Shown: positions 1 to 6,180, numbered from the stretch's first letter. The stretch: 6,609 nucleotides of DNA from Euryarchaeota archaeon UBA501 (GCA_002505685.1 DAVT01000130.1:1-6609), one strand, 5' to 3'. Numbers and translations are program-made. Notes: generated from the sequence alone by a model not told the origin.

Positions 1-1049
1 AGATGTGCTTTGAGTCGGTCGACAGGATCGCCCAAGGGCCAATTCTCGTATCCATCCCCGGGGCGGTAGATGCTTGGGTCATCCGAAGAAGAATGGCTAT
101 CGCCGCGATACGTGTACATCTCCAGCAAGGTAGGTCCATGTCCTGCTCTTGCTCTTTCTGTGGCCCACTTGTGTGCCGCATAAACCGCCAACAAATCTTG
201 ACCATCGACGCGAATGGATGCCACATTGTAGGGAATGCCTCTAGCCGCAAAAGAAGGACCTCCATGTGCGAGATTCCTGTGAGTTGAAATGGCCCACTGA
301 TTATTGACGACAACTAGAACACATGGAGCTTGGTATACCGATGCAAAGTTGAGCCCATAGTGGAAGTCACCTTGCGCAGAAGTCCCTTCCCCAAGCCACG
401 TACAAGCGATGCTATCTTCTCCACGATAGGCAAATGCCATGGCAGCACCGACGGCCTGTGGGAATTGTGTTCCAACCGGACTTGAGATGGATACAAAATT
501 CCCTTCCTTCCAAGAATAATGGACGGGCATTTGACGACCTTTGACATTGTCATTTGAATTCGTAATACAGTGACTGATCATGTCGACCATACTTCGTCCT
601 CTAACGAAGAGAAGTCCCTGCTGCCGATAAGAGGGTACGACGATGTCTCTGTTTTCCATCGCCATTGCGGCGCCGACGCTGACAGCCTCTTCACCGAGAC
701 ACTTCATGTAGAACGAAAGTCGGCCCTGACGTTGCATCATCATCATCCGGTCATCATAGGCTCGAATGCGGACCATGTGCTCAAGCGCAGATCGCATTTC
801 ATCGGCGCTGAGTTCTGGATTCCAGTCTCCGACCGCTTCGTCGTCATCATTGAGAACTCGAAGTAAACCGTATGCCAAATCTCGGGTGTCTTCTCCAGCA
901 CAGTCAATGGCGGGTTTAGAGTGATGTCCAGCAGGAATATCATGAGGTGAAGGGAACGAAGTTCCACCTTCCCGATGGGGGGGTACAGGAACATGCATGT
1001 TTACCTCAGAATCTTCTCCCATAACTTCACCAGTCCCAAAGTCGCTCAT
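1..1049 (-). CDS. bkdA1: Branched-chain 2-oxoacid dehydrogenase E1 component, alpha subunit (3' end outside window)
   Basis: This is the thiamine-diphosphate-dependent E1-alpha subunit. With E1-beta it decarboxylates 2-oxoacids (typically those from Val, Leu and Ile) and passes the acyl group to lipoyl-E2 in the cytoplasm. The reading frame is open from the ATG at 1049 to the window edge, giving 349 residues. Relatives such as Pseudomonas BkdA1 have about 410, so ~60 C-terminal residues are missing. Visible landmarks are the N-terminal MHVPVPP segment typical of bacterial BkdA1, FYMKCLGEEA (112-121), YRQQG (140-144), GRQMPVHY (170-177), the ThDP/Mg motif GEG (219-221) through NNQWAIS (248-254), SIRVDGQD (277-284), and the phosphorylation-loop equivalent with active-site His318 (SHSSSDDP). 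These resemble branched-chain E1-alpha more than pyruvate E1-alpha. The start codon overlaps the lipA stop as ATGA, implying translational coupling. Substrate preference is inferred; a broad or pyruvate-active enzyme is possible. Confidence 0.93.
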   Translation of the reverse strand, partial: MSDFGTGEVMGEDSEVNMHVPVPPHREGGTSFPSPHDIPAGHHSKPAIDCAGEDTRDLAYGLLRVLNDDDEAVGDWNPELSADEMRSALEHMVRIRAYDDRMMMMQRQGRLSFYMKCLGEEAVSVGAAMAMENRDIVVPSYRQQGLLFVRGRSMVDMISHCITNSNDNVKGRQMPVHYSWKEGNFVSISSPVGTQFPQAVGAAMAFAYRGEDSIACTWLGEGTSAQGDFHYGLNFASVYQAPCVLVVVNNQWAISTHRNLAHGGPSFAARGIPYNVASIRVDGQDLLAVYAAHKWATERARAGHGPTLLEMYTYRGDSHSSSDDPSIYRPGDGYENWPLGDPVDRLKAH

Positions 1050-2032
1050 AGCGTTTCGCAGTCACCGTAGGTGACACTTTCCCCTCCATTTCGAGCCTCC
1101 TCGTAGAGGAGACCACCTCGATATGATGAGCGGACCAAAGGTCCACAAGCCACTGCTTTGAAGCCCATCAAGCGAGCTTCTTGATCCCACTGGCTGAACA
1201 TTTCAGGCTCAGGAAATCGATCGATTGGGAGGTGTTTTGGAGATGGTGCAAGATATTGCCCAATGGTCAACAAGTCAACTCCAGCATCTCGAAGCAATTG
1301 CATTGTTTCTGTGATTTCCGCATCTGTTTCACCAACCCCTACCATGATACTGGATTTGGTTAGAATATCGGGGCGCAGACGTTTCGCTTCTTTGAGAATT
1401 TCAATCGATTGCGCAAAGGATGCTCGATGGTCTCGAACTTTAGAATCCAGTCGAGGCACACATTCGACATTGTGTGCAAATACCAGCAATTCCAAATCAT
1501 TCAGTAGATGGGCCAACGCCTCTTTATCGCCATTTAAGTCAGAACACAAGAATTCAAGTCCCACATTTGGGTTTCTTCGATGAACTGCTTCCAAGCAAGC
1601 CCGGTAGTGTGAGGCCCCAGCATCGGACAACTCATCACGGTTAACGCAGGTGATTACCGCATAATTCACTCCCATCAAATCGACTGCTTCCGCTAAATTT
1701 TCAGGTTCCTCTTGATCCAGTGGCGGAGGATTTTTCACCGTTCCAACCGCACAAAATCGACAAGCTCGGGTGCATTGTTCACCGGCGACCATGAATGTGG
1801 CGGTACCCTTGCCCCAGCAATCGTGGATGTTCGGGCATCTGGCTTCTTGACAAACTGTGTTCAATTCGTGTTCAAGGACATTTTTTCGAACTTCATTGAA
1901 TGCAATCTGTGTCTTTCCAGTGGGTAGGTTCGTCCGAAACCAAGAAGGTAAACGCTTGCGATTTTGCTGGCGACGCTCAATGGCAGAAAGGCCGACAGAA
2001 TCTCTCGCCATCGGCAATCGTTTCCCCGTCAT
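1046..2032 (-). CDS. lipA: Lipoyl synthase (radical SAM)
   Basis: LipA inserts two sulfur atoms into protein-bound octanoyl groups to make the lipoyl cofactor of 2-oxoacid dehydrogenase E2 and glycine cleavage H protein. The 328-residue length is normal for the family. The auxiliary [4Fe-4S] cluster motif CX4CX5C is present as Cys61, Cys66 and Cys72. The radical SAM motif CX3CX2C is Cys87, Cys91 and Cys94. The C-terminal RSSY (301-304) supplies the serine ligand of the auxiliary cluster. Other family blocks are GTATFM (76-81), VITCVNRDEL (126-135), HNVECVPR (187-194), KSSIMVGVGET (226-236), IGQYLAPS (257-264) and ACGPLVRSSY. All catalytic ligands are intact. The ATG at 2032 has GGAG 8 nt upstream and a TATA-like element about 40 nt upstream; Met8 is a weaker alternative. 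The gene is first in an operon with bkdA1, whose lipoylated partner it serves. Confidence 0.97.
   Translation of the reverse strand: MTGKRLPMARDSVGLSAIERRQQNRKRLPSWFRTNLPTGKTQIAFNEVRKNVLEHELNTVCQEARCPNIHDCWGKGTATFMVAGEQCTRACRFCAVGTVKNPPPLDQEEPENLAEAVDLMGVNYAVITCVNRDELSDAGASHYRACLEAVHRRNPNVGLEFLCSDLNGDKEALAHLLNDLELLVFAHNVECVPRLDSKVRDHRASFAQSIEILKEAKRLRPDILTKSSIMVGVGETDAEITETMQLLRDAGVDLLTIGQYLAPSPKHLPIDRFPEPEMFSQWDQEARLMGFKAVACGPLVRSSYRGGLLYEEARNGGESVTYGDCETL
1061..1075. repeat. Palindromic element shared with 3107-3120
   Basis: GTCACC-GTA-GGTGAC is a perfect 6-bp inverted repeat inside the last codons of lipA. Fourteen of its bases (GTCACCGTAGGTGA) recur at 3107-3120, just before the surface-protein start. 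On the minus strand it places GGTGA 12 nt before the bkdA1 ATG, so it may act as a ribosome-binding or hairpin element. Chance similarity is not excluded. Confidence 0.35.
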
Positions 2033-2040
2033 CAGCCCCT

Positions 2041-2044
2041 CTCC
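2041..2044 (-). promoter_or_regulatory. Shine-Dalgarno site of lipA
   Basis: On the minus strand GTGGAGAGGGGCTG runs directly into the ATG at 2032. GGAG (2044 to 2041) has an 8-nt spacer, a normal distance, and supports this start over the downstream Met8. Confidence 0.5.
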
Positions 2045-2067
2045 ACCCTTGTCTCATCATCGGACCC

Positions 2068-2074
2068 AGTTAAT
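2068..2074 (-). promoter_or_regulatory. Candidate core promoter (TATA-like) of lipA-bkdA1
   Basis: Read on the minus strand this is ATTAACT, preceded by an A-rich stretch (GGGAAACAAACG) that could serve as a BRE. It lies about 41 nt before the lipA ATG. An archaeal start site ~26 nt downstream would give a leader of roughly 14 nt containing the GGAG Shine-Dalgarno. The same TTAA core recurs at matching distances before the genes at 3125 and 6221. It is a prediction from position and composition only. Confidence 0.4.
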
Positions 2075-2083
2075 CGTTTGTTT

Positions 2084-2101
2084 CCCGACCCAAGGGTCGG
2101 G
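2084..2101. promoter_or_regulatory. Perfect palindrome between divergent genes, candidate operator
   Basis: CCCGACCCAAGGGTCGGG is an 8-bp perfect inverted repeat around a central AA. It lies between lipA (minus) and the SDR gene (plus), about 10 nt from the TATA-like element on each side. There is no T-run on either strand, so a terminator is unlikely. The symmetry and position fit a binding site for a dimeric regulator acting on both promoters, but no regulator is encoded in the window. Confidence 0.45.
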
Positions 2102-2106
2102 TTCGG

Positions 2107-2113
2107 AGTATTG
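2107..2113 (+). promoter_or_regulatory. Weak TATA-like element before the SDR gene
   Basis: AGTATTG lies about 30 nt before the ATG at 2140. No Shine-Dalgarno is present between them (the sequence is pyrimidine-rich, CACCCCTCCTCGCCTT). This spacing would put the transcription start at or next to the ATG, as in archaeal leaderless mRNAs. The match to a TATA box is poor and the call is tentative. Confidence 0.25.
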
Positions 2114-2139
2114 AAGGCAGTGACACCCCTCCTCGCCTT

Positions 2140-2892
2140 ATGTCAGCCCCTCTCGAAGAGCGTGTTGCTCTGGTAACTGGGGGCTCTGCAAGAATTGGAG
2201 CGGAGATTTGTCGACAGTTGGCGAATGCAGGAGCGATTGTTGCCATTCACTGCCATCGAAATCTCGCTGCTGCAGAGGATTTGGTTGAAGAAATCGAAAG
2301 CAATGGAGGTGAAGCTTTCATCGTTCGAGGCGACCTATCAGAGGATGAAGATCGGAGCGCACTTGTCGAATCGGTAATCGAGCAGGTGGGACGTCTTGAC
2401 ATCCTCGTAAACAACGCATCTATATTCGAGAGCATGCCTTTGGAAGAAATGACATCTGATGCGGCTCACATGATGTGGAAGGTGAATTCTGAAGCCCCAC
2501 TCATGCTAATTCATTACGCAACTCCTCACCTCCGGTTTGGAGGTCGAAATCAACCTGGGGCGGTCATCAACCTGATCGACAATGCGAGTGGTCGAGGGGA
2601 CTGGCCCGAACTGAGTCATTATTGTGCATCCAAAGCCGCTCTACTCTCTTTGACTCGAAGCCTTGCACAGGAGTTGGCTCCGACGATAAGAGTCAATGCC
2701 GTTGGCCCGGGCGCAATTTTATTTCAAGACTGGGAAACAGAAGAAAAGAGGTCCGCAATACTCGCATCTATACCGATGGAAAGGCAGGGGACTGCAGAGG
2801 AAATAGCGGCTACAGTTCTATTCCTCGCCTCAGGTCCGAATTACATCACGGGACAAATCATCGATGTCGACGGCGGATGGTCCCTGTCGTAG
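2140..2892 (+). CDS. Short-chain dehydrogenase/reductase, pteridine reductase (PTR1/FolM)-like
   Basis: This is a 250-residue classical SDR with a Rossmann fold, probably a cytoplasmic NADPH-dependent reductase. The dinucleotide motif is TGGSARIG (13-20). It is followed by IHCHR (36-40), which parallels the HYHR of Leishmania PTR1, where His and Arg contact the NADPH 2'-phosphate. Further motifs are GDLS (64-67), NNAS (91-94), Tyr161-X3-Lys165, and VGPGAI (188-193). The C-terminal YITGQIIDVDGGWSL is also shared with PTR1. The usual catalytic Ser is replaced by Asp147 (NLID), as in PTR1/FolM, although the Asp-to-Tyr spacing is one residue longer. The ATG at 2140 is the first possible common start after the in-frame TAA at 2071; no Shine-Dalgarno is visible. 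The substrate is inferred: a pterin or folate is likely, but another carbonyl compound is possible. The stop lies 32 nt before the tRNA. Confidence 0.88.
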   Translation: MSAPLEERVALVTGGSARIGAEICRQLANAGAIVAIHCHRNLAAAEDLVEEIESNGGEAFIVRGDLSEDEDRSALVESVIEQVGRLDILVNNASIFESMPLEEMTSDAAHMMWKVNSEAPLMLIHYATPHLRFGGRNQPGAVINLIDNASGRGDWPELSHYCASKAALLSLTRSLAQELAPTIRVNAVGPGAILFQDWETEEKRSAILASIPMERQGTAEEIAATVLFLASGPNYITGQIIDVDGGWSLS

Positions 2893-2924
2893 TGTTCAAA
2901 ACCCGAGTCCAGTTCAAGGGCTCC

Positions 2925-3011
2925 GCAGGGGTTGCCAAGCCTGGCCAACGGCACCGGACTTAAGCTCCGGGGGCAATGCCTTCGTGGGTTCGAATCCCAC
3001 CCCCTGCACCA
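2925..3011 (+). tRNA. tRNA-Leu (anticodon UAA), with encoded CCA
   Basis: All arms pair perfectly. The acceptor is GCAGGGG (2925-2931) with CCCCTGC (3001-3007). The D stem is GCC/GGC (2934-2936, 2950-2952). The anticodon stem CCGGA/TCCGG encloses loop CTTAAGC, giving anticodon TAA at 2961-2963. The T arm is GTGGG-TTCGAAT-CCCAC (2984-3000). The discriminator is A3008 and CCA is encoded at 3009-3011. The 13-nt variable region (2971-2983) with GGC/GCC pairing makes it a type II tRNA, as expected for Leu. The D loop resembles archaeal Leu tRNAs. No intron is present. Upstream, 2905-2923 can form a 6-bp hairpin with one G-T pair; no clear tRNA promoter box stands out. Confidence 0.97.
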
Positions 3012-3025
3012 AATTCCCCATTTCT

Positions 3026-3059
3026 TGCATCTACGATGCACGATGAATCTTCGATGCAA
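3026..3059. repeat. Cluster of short inverted and direct repeats after the tRNA
   Basis: TGCATC-TAC-GATGCA (3026-3040) is a perfect 6-bp hairpin with a 3-nt loop. A further GATGCAA at 3053-3059 is also complementary to TTGCATC (3025-3031), so two alternative pairings exist. CGATG occurs three times (3034, 3041, 3052). The stretch lies between the tRNA and the promoter of the surface protein. It could be a tRNA 3' processing or termination region, or a regulator site. The 3012-3025 stretch holds only TTTCTT as a possible archaeal terminator. Confidence 0.4.
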
Positions 3060-3071
3060 AAAACAACCACT

Positions 3072-3081
3072 GTTTGCAAAC
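3072..3081. promoter_or_regulatory. 10-bp palindrome upstream of the surface-protein promoter
   Basis: GTTTGCAAAC is its own reverse complement and ends 3 bp before the TTTAAT element. Its position next to the core promoter would suit a regulator or the BRE-proximal region. Short palindromes of this size also occur by chance. Confidence 0.3.
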
Positions 3082-3083
3082 CG

Positions 3084-3089
3084 TTTAAT
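3084..3089 (+). promoter_or_regulatory. Candidate TATA-like element of the large surface-protein gene
   Basis: TTTAAT is preceded by AAACCG, a BRE-like context. It lies about 40 nt before the ATG at 3125. A start site ~26 nt downstream would fall near 3112, after the upstream ATG at 3095 and before the Shine-Dalgarno. This favours 3125 as the true start. Confidence 0.4.
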
Positions 3090-3115
3090 GGACCATGGTG
3101 TACGGAGTCACCGTA

Positions 3116-3120
3116 GGTGA
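3116..3120 (+). promoter_or_regulatory. Shine-Dalgarno deciding the start at 3125
   Basis: GGTGA, within GTAGGTGAGCAAATG, lies 4 nt before the ATG at 3125 and matches the GGAGGTGA consensus. The upstream in-frame ATG at 3095 has no such site. The same bases form the 3' arm of a 5-bp inverted repeat TCACC-GTA-GGTGA (3108-3120). Confidence 0.5.
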
Positions 3121-3124
3121 GCAA

Positions 3125-6118
3125 ATGCTGGGCGAGTCTAGGAGCAATTACTCTGTGGCAATTCTACTTGTTGCCATCATGGTAAGTTCCCTGTTCATCG
3201 GCGCCGCATCCCCTCATTCCGAGCTCCAAGAATTGCCGACTAGAAGCAATTCTAGCAGTGTTGAGTACGACCTCTATTTCGCATCGGCACCGGGTGGACA
3301 CCCTACAGATGGTCGAATTACAACAGAGCGGCCGGATAGTGGAGGTCAAGACGAAGAATCAGCCTCGGGTACAAATGTTGAGTTTTCAACAGATCAACTC
3401 TTGTCTGATATGGTATTCAGTGGAGATGCGAACGGAGACCAATGGGAAGTCGAGATTATTCTTTTCTTGAAGGCTACTGGCCAAGAGGGTTCAACCGTTG
3501 ATTGGACAGTTTCATTGGTCGCAGGTAACTCAATTATAGCAACTGAGGAGAAGGGATATGATGCCTGTACCCCCAGTGGTTCGAGTTGGACTGGTGGAGG
3601 TACAACATGCGATTTCGGAGAGAAATTGTTCCGCCCGACATGGTCTGGAAATGGGGACTTCACCGTGGATGAAGGTGACCGCCTGAAGGTGGTTGTGTCT
3701 GCAGATATGGATTGCAGTTCAGGTGGTGGAGATTCACCAGACATACCCAACGGGACCGATGATGACACCAGTGGCCGGCAAATAGGTGGTGGAGATAACA
3801 CCGAGTGTGATGCTTGGGTTGCTTGGAACGAGATTGATGACGCCTCCGGATTTTCACAAATTGAAATCGAGGTGCAACCGTTTGAGGGCTCTGAGATCAA
3901 AGTGCAGCGCCCTGGAGCAGTTTGGACTGACCCAGAGGTGGACACTTGGTTCCCAAATGATGACCAAGAAATGCGAATCATGCAATTCAACTTGGAATTG
4001 CTCAATGGATTCGGTCGGGAAGATATCGACGAAGTCCGTCTAATTTTTACGAAGCCTGATGGCACCTCAGCATTTGGCAGCAATTCTCCTTTCCAATCAG
4101 ATGGTAGTTACAAATTCGGTGAGGATGAATTGACTACCGACAACAATGCTCTGCGAGCCCAATTCAACTGGACTTACCCCGGTGGGCTTGCGGCAGGGGA
4201 TTATGAATTGGATCTTGAGGTACAGAATATCCAAGGCGAGGAATTCACAGTCAACCACCCACTCGTGCGAATGAGTGAATACGGAGTCTCTCTGACTCAC
4301 CACAACGATCGTGTCGTGGAATACATCGCCCCTGGTGAAACGACCTCTATCGAACTAGACCTCCGACACGTCGGGGCATCTGGAAGTGGGTACAATCTTA
4401 CTTGTGAGATGGCAGTCTTGACAAACCTGGGTTCAGATTGGATTGAGGAATGGCCCGGAGCCGCTGACAAAACATTCGCTTTGTCAGGTGGAGGGAACAC
4501 GCAACACCCGGTTCTACAGATTACTGCCCCAGATGATTTGTCTGGCGCATCTGAAACCTTGGAGATACGTGCAGTTGCTTACGACTCATCAGATGTGATG
4601 GTACACCAAACAACGCTACAATTGGATCTTGAGAAATTGGACACTTATGCTCCACCGATGGTCAGTTTGTGGCCAGAAGAGCATGACAACCAATACGCCA
4701 ACAGCACAGGCGCATTGGAAATCGACGAGAACGTACCTCGCTACGTGGAAGATGGTGTCTATACCACATTCTACCTTGAGATATTCAACACAGGATTTGA
4801 CTCTGACCAATTCAGAATTGACGTCCAGCAGGATTCAAATGCAAATCTAAGATTCTGGGACAATGACACTGGCCAGAGGATTGAGGAGAACGAAGGAGAT
4901 GGGACATACCACACATCTGCCCTTGATCGCCATACAACGGAAACAATCCGTTTGCAGATTAAACCCTCGAATTCTAGGGATGACCCCGACACAGGAATGA
5001 TTGAGCTTGAAATCATCAGCATGGGCAATTCTACGCAAAAAGCATCGATTGCCTTTACGATTCAGCGCACCTTCGGAATCCAAGCGGAAGTTGTCTACGA
5101 TTGTGATGCTACTCCATTCGGTCACGTGGAGGCCGACATCTGTCTCAATAGTGCAACCAAACTCTCGTTCGACATCGACATCACCAACACCATGGCTGAA
5201 GGTAACACCGTTACTGACTGGCTGATTGTGAACCCAAAGGACTTGGATCGCAATATCGACGAGGATTTGTACCCTGATGCGAACGAAAATTACAGTTTGT
5301 GGATGTATGAAATCACAGATACGAATGAAGACCCTTCACCTAGGGTCCAACTCGCTCCAGGGGATACTCAACTCATCAACCTCGACATTACACTCACTGC
5401 ACAAGTTCCAGAAGGTAACCACACGATATACCTGAGAATACGTGAAGATATTTCAGACGCCTCACTCGCACGATACTTCGACTTACCCCTCACCATTCTA
5501 ATCGGCAAAGATAAGCCACAACTTTCCATTCACCAAATCACGCAAATTCACGAACTCCAACCTGGTGGTATCAGTGAAATTCAGATGAAGGTCAAGAACG
5601 GAGGAAATACCGATGTTATGGTCCTACTCGATGTGGATGTATCAGGAGATTGGGATGCAGATGTAGTCAGCCAGAATGGCGCCCAAGTTGTTACAGTCAG
5701 GGCATTTAGTGAAGTCTCCTTTACAGTGACGATTACCGCTGGGGAATCAGCTTTGAACGGAGATCAGAAAGAGGTCGTAGTGTCTGCAAAACCTCTCTCG
5801 GAAGAAGAATCCTTTGGAGAGCAATACACAGCGGAAAAAACGCTGACAATACAGGTGTCGATGAACAGTTTTATCGAAACAATCACTTCAGAATTATCCA
5901 ACCCTAGGCCAGCCACTATCGCCATTGGTTTGGGGATGATTATTCTACTTGTTGCAGCGGTCTCTGGTCGAAGAAATCGCATTGAGTACGTCGATGTGTG
6001 GGTTGATGAGGACGAGGAAGATGAAGGCGATGGTGAACTTGATTTACCCGATTTGGTATCTTCCGAAGATGATGATGCATACGACGAAGATGACATCGAA
6101 CTCGTGGACCTTGATTGA
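3125..6118 (+). CDS. Large secreted, membrane-anchored beta-sandwich surface protein
   Basis: The protein has 997 residues from this start (1007 if the in-frame ATG at 3095 is used). The signal peptide is residues 1-29: MLGESRSNYS, a hydrophobic run 11-28, and likely cleavage near GAAS. The ectodomain appears to hold a Cys-containing beta domain (~85-250) and five Ig/CARDB- or NEW3-like modules (~255-385, 387-505, 513-648, 652-794, 798-912). The modules show recurring patterns such as LQPGG-SEI-MKVKNGGN and FYLEIFNTG. A DANGD loop (101-105) could bind calcium. Cysteines are at 148, 162, 197, 228, 427, 660 and 673. Several N-X-S/T sequons are present. One membrane helix (~929-948) is followed by RRNR and a tail in which 22 of the last 37 residues are Asp or Glu. 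No enzymatic motif is visible. Adhesion, substrate binding or a surface-layer role is possible; the exact function is unknown. Confidence 0.9.
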   Translation: MLGESRSNYSVAILLVAIMVSSLFIGAASPHSELQELPTRSNSSSVEYDLYFASAPGGHPTDGRITTERPDSGGQDEESASGTNVEFSTDQLLSDMVFSGDANGDQWEVEIILFLKATGQEGSTVDWTVSLVAGNSIIATEEKGYDACTPSGSSWTGGGTTCDFGEKLFRPTWSGNGDFTVDEGDRLKVVVSADMDCSSGGGDSPDIPNGTDDDTSGRQIGGGDNTECDAWVAWNEIDDASGFSQIEIEVQPFEGSEIKVQRPGAVWTDPEVDTWFPNDDQEMRIMQFNLELLNGFGREDIDEVRLIFTKPDGTSAFGSNSPFQSDGSYKFGEDELTTDNNALRAQFNWTYPGGLAAGDYELDLEVQNIQGEEFTVNHPLVRMSEYGVSLTHHNDRVVEYIAPGETTSIELDLRHVGASGSGYNLTCEMAVLTNLGSDWIEEWPGAADKTFALSGGGNTQHPVLQITAPDDLSGASETLEIRAVAYDSSDVMVHQTTLQLDLEKLDTYAPPMVSLWPEEHDNQYANSTGALEIDENVPRYVEDGVYTTFYLEIFNTGFDSDQFRIDVQQDSNANLRFWDNDTGQRIEENEGDGTYHTSALDRHTTETIRLQIKPSNSRDDPDTGMIELEIISMGNSTQKASIAFTIQRTFGIQAEVVYDCDATPFGHVEADICLNSATKLSFDIDITNTMAEGNTVTDWLIVNPKDLDRNIDEDLYPDANENYSLWMYEITDTNEDPSPRVQLAPGDTQLINLDITLTAQVPEGNHTIYLRIREDISDASLARYFDLPLTILIGKDKPQLSIHQITQIHELQPGGISEIQMKVKNGGNTDVMVLLDVDVSGDWDADVVSQNGAQVVTVRAFSEVSFTVTITAGESALNGDQKEVVVSAKPLSEEESFGEQYTAEKTLTIQVSMNSFIETITSELSNPRPATIAIGLGMIILLVAAVSGRRNRIEYVDVWVDEDEEDEGDGELDLPDLVSSEDDDAYDEDDIELVDLD

Positions 6119-6132
6119 GTGATTTGGCGTCA

Positions 6133-6151
6133 GACCCTCCTATGGAGGGTC
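6133..6151 (+). terminator. Hairpin after the surface-protein gene, probable terminator
   Basis: GACCCTCC-TAT-GGAGGGTC is a perfect 8-bp stem with a 3-nt loop, beginning 15 nt after the stop codon and followed by GATTTCTGT. The pyrimidine-rich tail is short of a classic T-run, so termination or 3'-end stabilisation are both possible. It separates the two secreted-protein genes, arguing that the second has its own promoter. Confidence 0.5.
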
Positions 6152-6180
6152 GATTTCTGTCCGAACACCGCTCCATTTGT

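Noticed and set aside
735..750. CAT triplet run in bkdA1
   Set aside because: It encodes four Met residues in a conserved helix region; four units are too few to call a microsatellite of interest.
2925..3011. tRNA as an integration (att) site for a mobile element
   Set aside because: No integrase and no repeat of the tRNA 3' end is visible downstream in the window; the neighbours look like ordinary chromosomal genes.
2841..3059. Minus-strand frame containing a CRGWDSNPRR-like segment
   Set aside because: It is the antisense of the tRNA gene, a well-known source of false protein calls.
3095..3124. Upstream in-frame ATG at 3095 as the surface-protein start
   Set aside because: There is no Shine-Dalgarno before it and it lies only ~10 nt after the TATA-like element; 3125 has GGTGA at 4 nt and gives a more typical signal peptide. 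It remains possible.
3394..4083. 229-codon minus-strand frame inside the surface-protein gene
   Set aside because: It is Ser/Pro-rich antisense of a gene with clear signal peptide, modules and anchor; no promoter or family pattern supports it.
5764..6096. Minus-strand Ser-rich frame opposite the acidic tail
   Set aside because: The serine run is simply the reverse complement of GAT/GAA codons in the acidic tail.
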